The notes under the pieces: model-generated | Told to the model about the DNA's origin: nothing | Databases searched by the model: none | Seen by the model: only the letters and a program-made list of their open reading frames with translations | Made by a program: the position numbers and the translations under genes | Origin: RGIG7332 sp045580305 | Lineage (GTDB): Bacteria > Bacillota > Clostridia > Oscillospirales > JAAYXM01 | DNA length: 20,368 nt | Assembly (NCBI GenBank): GCA_045580305.1 | Contig: JAZNNQ010000032.1 | Location: 1 to 20,368, forward strand | Direction of reading: 5' to 3' | In this document: one piece after another, positions 1 through 8,100 of the stretch | Layout: every line of letters begins with the position of its first letter | Numbering within the stretch: position 1 is the first letter of the stretch

Positions 1-527
1 GGAATGCCTTCCAGTACAGCGGAAGCCGCACGAGCTACCATTCCGCATTTTCGCGAGGTTATTGGAGAAGCGGCACCACCTATAACCCCAAATATCCCAT
101 TGTTTGCAGCGGTAATAACACGGCAACAAATATGTTCATGAACTCAACAGTTACCGACACCCTTGTGGATATAACAATAAGCGGTGCAAACGCAAGCGTA
201 TTTTATGCATCGAGCATTGTGACAATAAGAAAGCTTGTTTTGGGCGAAAACATAGCTGCAATGGGTGATTGGTTTAATCAATGTGCCAATCTGCAGAATA
301 TAACAATTGAGGGAACAATCCCGAGTGTAACTCACTTTTCCTGGTCCAAAAAATTGAGCGCGAAAAGTATTGTAAACATTGTGGAACACTTGTCTGATAC
401 AGCGCAAAACCAGAGCATTTCCTTTTCCGCCGCAGCGGTAGAGAGTGCCGATTGGACAACTACCGATTATGATGGCTGGGACTCGCTGGTTGCCATTCGT
501 CCCAACTGGACCTTCACGCTGTCGTAA
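1..527 (+). CDS. Phage tail-associated protein with BspA/LRR-like C-terminus (5' partial)
   Basis: The reading frame is open from base 3 to the TAA at 525-527 with no stop, so the gene starts upstream of the window; the internal Met codons at 132 and 144 are not the true start. The visible 174 residues have alternating beta-strand-like segments (for example ITISGANASVFYASSIVTI, then LQNITIEGTIPSVTHFSW). These are followed by a helical LSAKSIVNIVEHLSD segment and a closing W..L...RPNWTFTLS. This layout resembles the C-terminal end of BspA-type leucine-rich-repeat proteins often found at the end of clostridial prophage tail operons, just before holin and lysin genes. The assignment rests on this pattern and on the lysis cassette directly downstream. 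A role in tail tip or host recognition is inference. An RBS for the next gene overlaps its stop codon. Confidence 0.6.
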   Translation, partial: NAFQYSGSRTSYHSAFSRGYWRSGTTYNPKYPIVCSGNNTATNMFMNSTVTDTLVDITISGANASVFYASSIVTIRKLVLGENIAAMGDWFNQCANLQNITIEGTIPSVTHFSWSKKLSAKSIVNIVEHLSDTAQNQSISFSAAAVESADWTTTDYDGWDSLVAIRPNWTFTLS

Positions 528-537
528 AGGAGGGGGA

Positions 538-717
538 ATGGATATGACAATATCAAAAAATTTAAACAGAATTACCCTCACCGCCGCCAAGGGCAAGCTT
601 ATTACCGACGGCGGAGATATCTGCGGTAAAAAGGTGATTTTGGCGGTTGGCCGCGACCATAAGGAATTTTACGAAATTGATGAAAGCGAGGTGGCGGAAA
701 ATGGAATATCTGAATAA
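538..717 (+). CDS. Small conserved phage protein of unknown function
   Basis: This 59-residue protein begins MDMTISKNLNRITLTAAKG and continues with a KLITDGGDICGKKVILAVG segment and an acidic tail. An AAGGAGG core at 527-533 lies 4 bases before the ATG at 538 and 10 bases before an in-frame ATG at 544, so either may be used, giving 59 or 57 residues. The frame is open further upstream to 445, but there it overlaps the tail gene and has no ribosome binding site. Small proteins of this kind (an ISKNLN-like start, then a TDGG...V.....) are common between tail-fibre and holin genes in clostridial prophages, and I know of no assigned function. The gene overlaps the holin gene by 17 bases, which suggests translational coupling. 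Confidence 0.72.
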   Translation: MDMTISKNLNRITLTAAKGKLITDGGDICGKKVILAVGRDHKEFYEIDESEVAENGISE

Positions 718-955
718 CCTGATAGCGCCAGAGCTTTTTGTTCTCGTTCCTGTACTGTATTTAATCGGTATGGGCATTAAAAAGAGCAAGTGGTTAAAGG
801 ATGAATTCATTCCGGTTATATTGGGCGTTTCCGGCGTTCTGCTCGCCTCATTATACCTGCAAAGCATCAGCTTTGCAGGTATAACCCAGGGCATTCTCTG
901 TGCAGGGGCATCGGTCTATGTAAATCAGCTTATAAAACAGGGTGGTAAGCTATGA
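701..955 (+). CDS. Phage holin (Phage_holin_5_2-like)
   Basis: This 84-residue membrane protein starts MEYLNNLIAPELFVLVPVLY. Two or three hydrophobic segments are visible: about residues 9-24, 38-54 and 60-72. They are separated by a basic KKSKWLKDEF loop, and the protein ends in ASVYVNQLIKQGGKL. The PELFVLVPVLYLIG...KKS and GITQGILCAGASVYVNQL motifs are characteristic of the clostridial putative holin family. Holins permeabilise the inner membrane so that the endolysin can reach peptidoglycan at the end of infection. The start at 701 is chosen over an upstream in-frame ATG at 647 because GAGGTGG (688-694) lies 6 bases before it and the family begins at this point. It overlaps the preceding gene by 17 bases and shares ATGA (952-955) with the next gene. 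Confidence 0.85.
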   Translation: MEYLNNLIAPELFVLVPVLYLIGMGIKKSKWLKDEFIPVILGVSGVLLASLYLQSISFAGITQGILCAGASVYVNQLIKQGGKL

Positions 956-1170
956 CCGAGGCTATAATTGTGGCAGTTATCAGCGCACTTGCAAGTGTTA
1001 TTTGCCAGGTTATCATCTCGGCAAAGACTAACAGCCTGACCACTTACCGCATCGACCTGTTGGAGGAAAAGGTCGAAAAACACAACAATATGGTAGAGCG
1101 GCTGTATATTGTTGAGGAGCGCTCGAAAAGCAACCGGCATAGAATAGACGAGTTGGAGGCGATAAAATGA
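952..1170 (+). CDS. Small membrane-anchored coiled-coil protein of the lysis cassette (XhlA/BhlA-like layout)
   Basis: The 72-residue protein has one N-terminal hydrophobic segment (about residues 4-22, IIVAVISALASVICQVIIS). A long charged helix follows (about 30-72) with coiled-coil character: YRIDLLEEKVEKHNNMVERL and then HRIDELEAIK. The VEKHNN..ER and NHRI/HRIDELE motifs recur in small proteins beside clostridial phage holins. The layout of one membrane helix plus a coiled coil matches accessory holin or XhlA-like proteins, but I cannot prove membership. It overlaps the holin stop by ATGA and the amidase start by ATGA (1167-1170), so the three genes are probably translated as a coupled unit. 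A GGTGG-type ribosome binding site lies at 941-945. An accessory or anti-holin role is inference. Confidence 0.75.
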   Translation: MTEAIIVAVISALASVICQVIISAKTNSLTTYRIDLLEEKVEKHNNMVERLYIVEERSKSNRHRIDELEAIK

Positions 1171-1889
1171 ATATATTACTCATCGCAGGCCACGGTGCTC
1201 TCGATAGCGGCGCGGTTGCCTTCGGCAGGCGAGAGGATGTTCTCGCCCGTGAGGTGGTGACGCTTTTGCAAAAAGAACTTTTGAAGTTCGAGTGCACCTG
1301 CGGCGTTTACAATATGGCACTTTCCGCTTATCACGAGTTTATAACACTTGGTAAAGGCTATGATTTTACACCATATGACTATGTGCTCGAGGTGCATTTC
1401 AATGCATTTAAAGAGGATAGCGGGGACACCTTGGTAAAGGGCAGTGAGATATATGTTACAAATGCCGAGAAAACCATATCCACAGAGCAGAAAATACTCG
1501 CAAAGCTCGCAAACCTCGGTTTTACAAATCGTGGTGTAAAGCGCACGAATTTTGCCGTGATCGCAAGGGCAAAGGCTCAGGGTGTGTCAAGTGCGCTTTT
1601 AGAGCTGTGCTTTATCGACGATGCAGATGATATGCGGATCTATTCGAACAACAAAGCACAAATTGCAGTTGCGATCGCCGAGGCGATTGCCGAGGAATAT
1701 AAACTCACGAGAAAGGAGATAGCAATGTTTTCCGATATCGAAAACCACTGGGCGAAAGCCGATATTGAAAAAGTGGCGGAAGCGGGCATTATGAACGGTT
1801 ACTTTGACGGGACCTTCAGGACCGAAAAACTGGTAACACGGGCGGAGCTTGCAACCGTTGTTGCACGACTGCTAAATGCACAAAACTAA
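1167..1889 (+). CDS. Phage endolysin: N-acetylmuramoyl-L-alanine amidase (Amidase_3) with C-terminal SLH motif
   Basis: This 240-residue zinc amidase would cleave the bond between N-acetylmuramic acid and L-alanine in peptidoglycan. The Amidase_3 landmarks are all visible: IAGHGALDSGA with His9, Glu23 as the likely second zinc ligand, EVHFNAF with His77, and LLELCFID with Glu146 as the likely catalytic acid. There is no signal peptide, as expected for a holin-dependent lysin. From about residue 187 to 236 a single SLH motif follows (FSDIENHWAKADIEKVAEAG, a GYFDGTFR turn, then VTRAEL). SLH motifs bind secondary cell-wall polymer, so this is probably the cell-wall-binding part. GGAGG at 1155-1159 lies 7 bases before the ATG. 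The gene closes the lysis cassette, and a hairpin follows 3 bases after the stop. A host autolysin is the alternative, but the ATGA overlap with the phage genes argues against it. Confidence 0.9.
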   Translation: MNILLIAGHGALDSGAVAFGRREDVLAREVVTLLQKELLKFECTCGVYNMALSAYHEFITLGKGYDFTPYDYVLEVHFNAFKEDSGDTLVKGSEIYVTNAEKTISTEQKILAKLANLGFTNRGVKRTNFAVIARAKAQGVSSALLELCFIDDADDMRIYSNNKAQIAVAIAEAIAEEYKLTRKEIAMFSDIENHWAKADIEKVAEAGIMNGYFDGTFRTEKLVTRAELATVVARLLNAQN

Positions 1890-1892
1890 ATG

Positions 1893-1922
1893 AAACCGGC
1901 AGGGGGGAACCCCTGCCGGTTT
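1893..1922 (+). terminator. Strong GC-rich hairpin after the lysin gene, probable operon terminator
   Basis: A perfect 13-bp stem (AAACCGGCAGGGG at 1893-1905 with its complement at 1910-1922) encloses a 4-base loop, GGAA. It starts 3 bases after the lysin stop codon. The arm ends in TTT, but the following bases are ACATAAAAAA, so the U-tract is short and the element is not a textbook intrinsic terminator. Its position at the end of the last phage gene and before a promoter region supports a transcript-end role. Confidence 0.7.
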
Positions 1923-1935
1923 ACATAAAAAAGAC

Positions 1936-1986
1936 CTAACAAAATGCCATAATTTTTTGCAGCAAATCTAACATTTTGCCATTCCC
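1936..1986 (+). promoter_or_regulatory. Direct-repeat element upstream of giant gene 1 (two CTAACAwwwTGCCAT copies, 32-bp period)
   Basis: CTAACAAAATGCCAT (1936-1950) and CTAACATTTTGCCAT (1968-1982) are two 15-base copies that differ only in the central A/T triplet. They are spaced exactly 32 bases apart, about three helical turns. The second copy is followed by TCCC. The 51-base block aligns without gaps to 14004-14054, upstream of the second giant gene, at about 40 of 51 positions. The last 19 bases match at 18 of 19. This suggests a binding site for a shared activator or repressor near the promoter, though the protein is unknown. Confidence 0.55.
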
Positions 1987-2023
1987 TTTTTTGTAACAAT
2001 ATTGTAATATAATTATATATAAT
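1982..2023 (+). promoter_or_regulatory. Putative promoter region of giant gene 1
   Basis: The stretch is very AT-rich and holds two perfect TATAAT boxes (2008-2013 and 2018-2023). A TTGTAA at 1991-1996 lies 21 bases before the second box and 11 bases before the first, so neither spacing is ideal. TTCCCT at 1982-1987, the end of the direct-repeat element, could serve as a degenerate -35 about 20 bases before the first box. The precise start is uncertain. Transcription from here would give a leader of roughly 165-185 nt. Confidence 0.4.
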
Positions 2024-2198
2024 AGGTGTAATGTGGAATGCTTTGTAAATTGTGCATAACACACATAATCTGCAAACCGGTCTTGTTACACCAAATACAC
2101 AAAGAACAGAAGGTACTTGAGGAAATGGCTGGGAAAACATTTCGACTTAAAAGGGAAGGTCTGAATTTTGTGTAAAAACCAAGAAGGAGGAATATTGT
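2024..2198 (+). promoter_or_regulatory. Long 5' leader of giant gene 1 with small hairpins and strong RBS
   Basis: This non-coding stretch has no open frame with a credible ribosome binding site. I see a 6-bp stem (GAAATG 2122-2127 with CATTTC 2138-2143) and a possible long-range 7-bp pairing (GGTGTAA 2025-2031 with TTACACC 2086-2092). I do not recognise a known riboswitch. AAGGAGG at 2184-2190, 8 bases before the ATG at 2199, is a near-consensus ribosome binding site. The paralogous gene has a leader of only about 50 nt, so this one has extra sequence. Confidence 0.4.
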
Positions 2199-5100
2199 AT
2201 GAGAACTAACTCATCAGGCAGTTTCAAGCGCATAATGTCTGCTTTGCTTACACTTTGCATGATCGTCAGCGTGCTTCCCGGCGTTGCACTTTTCTCTGCA
2301 GATGCTGCAGCTACCGCACTGTATTATGACTTTACAGTTGCAAACACCACAGGCACTATGACTACAGACACTGTCAAAACCATTACCTACGATGTAGTTT
2401 CCGCTACAGGTGCTACCACCGAGCCGTGGGCATTCAATGCTTTCACCTCGAACAGCACCGCAGCAAATACATACTTTATGTATGCAAGCTCAGGCGTAGG
2501 TTTCTACTTCGGAAACGGTGAGCGCGACAAAACATCCACCGCATCTCTGAAGTTCAAGGTTTCCACCGCAGGCACTTATCTCCCGATGTTAAACATCAAG
2601 GGTGTTGCCAACTGGTCGGATTCCGGTTTCGCAATGGTAAGCATCAAGTCAGCAGACGGTGCTACTACCTATGCAACAAAAGCCATTAACTTTGCTGACT
2701 ACACCGCGGCAGGTCACTATGTGTCACTTTCCGACACAGGAATTGAGCTTGCTGAAAACGGTGAATACATTGTCGAGTTCTATACCGACAAGGTTAAGGG
2801 CAAAGGTATTATTGACGGCTTAAAGCTTGTTCCGGTAGAAGATGCTACCGCAGCAAAGCTTGTAATTGACCACAACTCCGGTCTTGTCTCCGTCAATATG
2901 GGCGAGACCGCAAGCGTTCCCCTTGAAGTTACTATGGCAAGCGGTACGGCAGATCTCTCCAAGGTCACCTTTGAGTACTCTGCGGCTGACATTGCTACCG
3001 CTGAAATCGACGGTAACAATATCAAGGTAACTCCGGTTGCAGTTGGTACAACAACCCTTACCGTAAAATACGGCGATGCAATGGCTCGTACCAACATCAA
3101 GGTTAACGCTGAGGGTACAACCGTTGCTCCCAACGACCTTATCTACAACTTCCAGGCAAATATGCCCTCTGCTGTAGAGAGCGTTGTTAACCTTTACTAC
3201 ACTCATTCTATGGCTAACTCCACCGAGGGTGCATATGGTGATGCTTACAACACATCCCACACTTCCCAGCCCTACGGTATCGAGAGTCGTCAGGATAGCT
3301 CCAATGTAGAGCAGGAGTCCTTCTATTTCTCCCGTCTCTACCAGAGCTACGGCTACCTCCACAACACAAACGGTACCGTAACCATGCGTATCCGTGTACC
3401 GGTAGACGGTAAGTACACTGCAAGTGCCTATGTGCATGCTGCTGACAAGGCTGAGACCATTTCTTTCTGGAAGCCGGGTCAGAACACTTATCTTGCATAC
3501 GGTGTAGCTGCTCAAGGTGTTACCGGTGCAGTTGATCTTGTTACAACTCCCATGGAACTCACCGCAGGTGACTACCTCGTTAAGTTTAACAAGACAAGTT
3601 CCGGTTCCAACATCTTCAACTCCCTCACTCTTAAGTATGAGGGTAAGCTTGATGGTGCTGAGCCGGTAATCACTCTTGTAAGTGGTGGCGACGTTTCCAC
3701 CATGGTTGGAAATGACGCATCCACCGCAACTGTTAAGCTTACCAAGGATGGCGAGAATGTTGCGCTCGATGATGCACTCATCACCGCATTCACAGCGACC
3801 TCCAAGAGCGATGCTATCGCTACCGCAGAGGTAAATGCTGATCGTACCATCAAGGTAACTCCGGTTGCAGAGGGTAATACCACAATCGATGTTGCTCTTA
3901 CCTACGACGGTAAGGAATATACAACATCCATCGCTGTTGCTGTTGCTGCAAAGCCCGCTGAGGACGTAATCGAGCTTACGAACGGCGGTTCTGTTACCGC
4001 AGTAATCGGCACCGACAAGACCGCAACCGTTACTTTAACCAAGAACGGCCAGGCGGTTGACCTTTCTGATGCGCTTATTACCGCATTTACCGCAACAAGC
4101 GCATCTGATGCGATTGCTACCGCAACCGTAAATGCTGATCGCAGCATTAAGGTAACTCCGGTTGCAAAGGGTAACACTACCGTTGAGGTTGCTCTTACTT
4201 ATAATGGTAAGGATTATACAACCACCATCAACGTAGTAGTTGAAGAGCCCTTTGTAATTGATCCCTGCTACTTTGACTTTAAGGTAGCTGCTACCTCAGC
4301 TTCTGCTGCAGGCACCGACTACTTTAAGTCCATTACTTATGATACCGTTGCCGCTACAGGCAAGAGCGCTCCCTGGGCATTTGGTAGCTTTACAGGTAAC
4401 GGTACACTCTCCGGCAATACCTACTTTATGTACGTTGGCGCAAACTCCAGCGTATACTTCGGTAATGCTGAGCGTAATAAGACCCTTGCAGGTACCATTA
4501 AGTTTAAGACCACCGATGCAGGATCATTTATTCCGATGATCAATTTAGCAGGCTCCAACAAGTGGAGTGATGCAGGTTTCGCTGTTGTAAGCGTTAAGAG
4601 CGCTGACGGTACTACAACTTTAGCATCCAAGCCGATTAACATGGCAAGTATCGGCGGCAAGAACCACTTTGTTGCACTTTCCGATACGCCTGTTGCTTTT
4701 GCCGCTAACTCCGAGTACTTACTTGTTGTTGAGTCAAACCTCATTAAGAGTAAGTTCGTATTTGACGGCTTAAAGCTTGCAAAGGTTTCAGAGAATACCG
4801 CCTCCGGCATGGTAATCGACCATAATTCCGGTCTTATCGAGGTTAACATGGGCGAGACCAAGAGTGTACCCCTTGATGTTACCATGGCTACAGGTACTGC
4901 TGATCTCTCCAAGGTTACCTTTGAATATAGTGCTGCTGATATTGCTGCTGCAACCATTGATGGCACTAATATCAAGGTAACTCCGATCGCAGAAGGTACA
5001 ACCACTCTTACCGTTCGTTACGGCGATGCAATGGCTCGTACCAATATTAAGGTAAACGCTGCAGGTACAACCGTTACCGCACGTGATCTTTACTACAACT

Positions 5101-8100
5101 TCCTCGACTGTATGCCCGATTATGTCCAGTCCGAGGTTAACCACGTATACTCCGGCACCTTCCATATGTCAAACACCACTGAAGGCGCATACGGTCAGGC
5201 AGGTAACACTCAGCAGACCTCCGATCCGTGGGGTATGGAAGCTCGTTACAACGCATCCGGTGATCCGGCAGATATTTACTTCTCCCGTCTTTACAGCACT
5301 TACGGTTTCTTGCATTATGATAAGGGCACTGCGGTAATTCGTATCCGCGTTCCGGCAGACGGTAAGTACAATGTATCTGCTAATTTACAGAGTGCAACCG
5401 CTGCTTCTGAGACAATTTCTCTCTGGAAGCCGGGCGAGAACACCTACATGACCTACGGCGTGATCAATGCAAGCACCGCTGCAGGCAAACAGGCTATTCT
5501 CGATACTCCTGTATCACTTACAGCGGGCGACTATCTCTTGAAGTTTAACAAAACATCTGCAGGCAGCAATATCTTCAACGGTATTTACCTTGACTTCGCA
5601 GGTCCTCTCGAGGGCGGCGAGGATGTAATTGCTCTTACCGGTACCACTTATTCCGATACCGAGGGCAATGCTGCAAAAAATGTTTCCGTAACTCTTAAGA
5701 AGAACGGCTTAAATGTCGCTCTTACCGACGAGAAGGTTACTGCAATGACTGCTACCTCCAAGAGCAGTGCAGTTGCTACCGCAACCGTTAACGCTGACCG
5801 CACCATCGCAATTACTCCGGTAGGCGCAGGTAATACAACAATTGATGTAAAGGTTACCTTTGAAGGTAATGACTACACAACCACAATTGCTGTAACCGTT
5901 AACGCTAAGCCTTCTACCGCAAGTGGCTTATACTATGACTTCAAGGTTGCAAATACCGCAGGAAGCCATAATAACGCATATATTCAGGGCCTTACCTATG
6001 ATGCAATCGCAGGTTTCGGCGGAAGCCAGCCCTGGGCATTTGATAGCTATACCACCACCGGCGGCTCAAGTGGTAATACCTACTTCATCTACGCTGCAAG
6101 AAATGTAGGTTTCTACTTCGCAAACGGTGTAAGAAATACCGAGACCATCGGTTCCGTTAAGATTAAAGTACCTGAAGCAGGCTCTTACATCCCGATGGTT
6201 GAGATCCACGGTATGAGCGGCTGGGGCGAAGTTGGTTTCGTTGAGTTTAGCTTAAATTCTCTCGACGGCAAGACCACTTACGCATCCCGTGGCGTAAACG
6301 GTGCAAGCTATAATACAACCACTTTCGTTCCGCTTACCACCACTCCTGTTGCACTTGAAGCAAACGGCGAGTACCAGCTTAAGTTTGCTATGGAGAAATT
6401 AAACGGTAAGTTCATCTTTGACGGTTTCAAACTTGTTCCCGTTAAGGAGAATACCCCTGCTGAAATCATCATCGACCACAACTCCGGTTATGCTGAGGTT
6501 GCTCTCGGCAATACCGTGAATGTTCCGGTTGAGGTTAAGATGGCATCAGGTAATGCTGATCTTTCCAAGATGACATTTACCTACAGCAAGTCAGGAGTTG
6601 CTACCGCAGCTACCGAAAACGGCGCAATCAAGGTTACTCCGGTAGCCGAGGGCACCGTAACCATTACCGCAAAATACGGCGAGGCTATGGCAAGCTTCAA
6701 TGTAAAGGTTCAGCCCACAGGTTATGTAAAGACCCCGACTGATCTTACTTACGACTTTATGAAGTCCATGCCCAGTGCTGTTCAGTCCGAGGTTAACCTC
6801 CTTTACTCCAAGAATATGCTTTTACAGCACAGCACAACCGGTGCTTATGGTGAAGTTTACAACCCGGGTCATGAATCATCACCCTGGGGTATCGAGGGTT
6901 GCTACAATACAGCAGGTCAGATTGATCCCAAGTTCTACTTTGCTCGTGTTTATAGTGACTACGGTTTTATACACAACTCCACCGGTACTGCAGTTGTTCG
7001 TATCCGCGTACCTGTAGACGGCTACTATCTCCCGACCGTACTGCTTAACAGTGCTGCTGCTACTTCCGAGACCATCTCCATCTGGAAGGTAGGCGCGAAT
7101 GAGTATCTGTCATCCAAGTCCTTTACCCAGGGCACAGAGGCAGGCGAGGTTGATATTGCTGATGGCAATATTGCACTCACTGCAGGTGACTATCTTGTTA
7201 AGTTCAACAAGACTACCGCAGGAAATAACACCTTTAACAGACTTACCTTATATTACAGAGGTCCGCTCTCCGGTGAAGCATTCGTTGAGCTTACTGCAGG
7301 AGACTATGCAGGTCTTGCAGGCGGCGCTTCTACCAATGTTCCGGTAACCTTGAAGAGAAACGGCGAGGCGGTAAACCTTACCGATTCCAAGGTAACCGCA
7401 ATGACCGCAACATCTAATGCAACCTCTGTTGCAACCGTTGAGGTTAATGCTGACCGTACAATTAAGGTAACTCCGATTGCAGTTGGTACAACTACAATTG
7501 ATGTAAAGGTTACTTACGACGGCAAGGATTATACAACAACCATTCCGGTTGAAGTAAGTGCTGCTAACGCTAAGGATTCCTACGAGTATGACTTCAAGAA
7601 GCTTATCAAAGGCTCCAAGTCATTCTACACATTCACAGCTCTTACCGATTTCTCATACACCACTATGGGTCATGCAAATGAAATCCATAAGGGAACATCT
7701 TACTGTGATTACACAGATCCATTCATTTTCGTTAAGACCGAAAATGATGCTAAGTTCGCAATTACCGACTCTACCTATGCAGCAATGCTCGACGGTGGTA
7801 TCGGTGCTGCAGTAACTCTTAAGGTTCGTGTAGGTCAGGGCGGTGTTTACAGCCTTACCACACATCACGGTATGTACAACGGCGGTGCGCTTGTTGACAT
7901 TTACTTCGCACCGGACGGCGTAACAAATACTATGCAGCCCCAGTACTATGTTGGCCAGCTTGACACTTACAAGGCTGACTATCAGTTACAGGACTGGAAC
8001 ACCAGAACCCACATCCGTAACATTACCGTTCCTGCGGCAGGTGACTATCAGGTAACCTACCGTCTTGCAGGAAAGAACCCCTCCGGTATCGCAATGCGAT

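Noticed and set aside
445..537. Upstream extension of the small phage protein to an ATG at 445
   Set aside because: It lies inside the tail gene with no ribosome binding site; the strong AAGGAGG at 527-533 points to the starts at 538 or 544.
144..596. Open frame of 150 codons on the minus strand
   Set aside because: It lies opposite the tail and small phage genes, is cysteine-rich without domain sense, and has no ribosome binding site; it is a shadow of the plus-strand genes.
1936..1990. TGGCA motifs on the minus strand of the direct-repeat element considered as a sigma-54 promoter
   Set aside because: The GG and GC doublets are not 10 bases apart as required, and no minus-strand gene follows.
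1886..2140. Minus-strand open frame of 84 codons covering the gap before giant gene 1
   Set aside because: No purine-rich ribosome binding site precedes its ATG, the product has no recognisable pattern, and it runs through the hairpin and promoter elements.
2780..5165. Several long minus-strand frames opposite giant gene 1
   Set aside because: They mirror the repetitive, strongly biased codon use of the plus-strand gene and recur at each module; their low-complexity products show no family features.
2319..7575. Regular repeats considered as a CRISPR array or DNA satellite
   Set aside because: The repeats are in-frame protein modules of about 1.65 kb with diverged silent sites; there are no short identical repeats with unique spacers.
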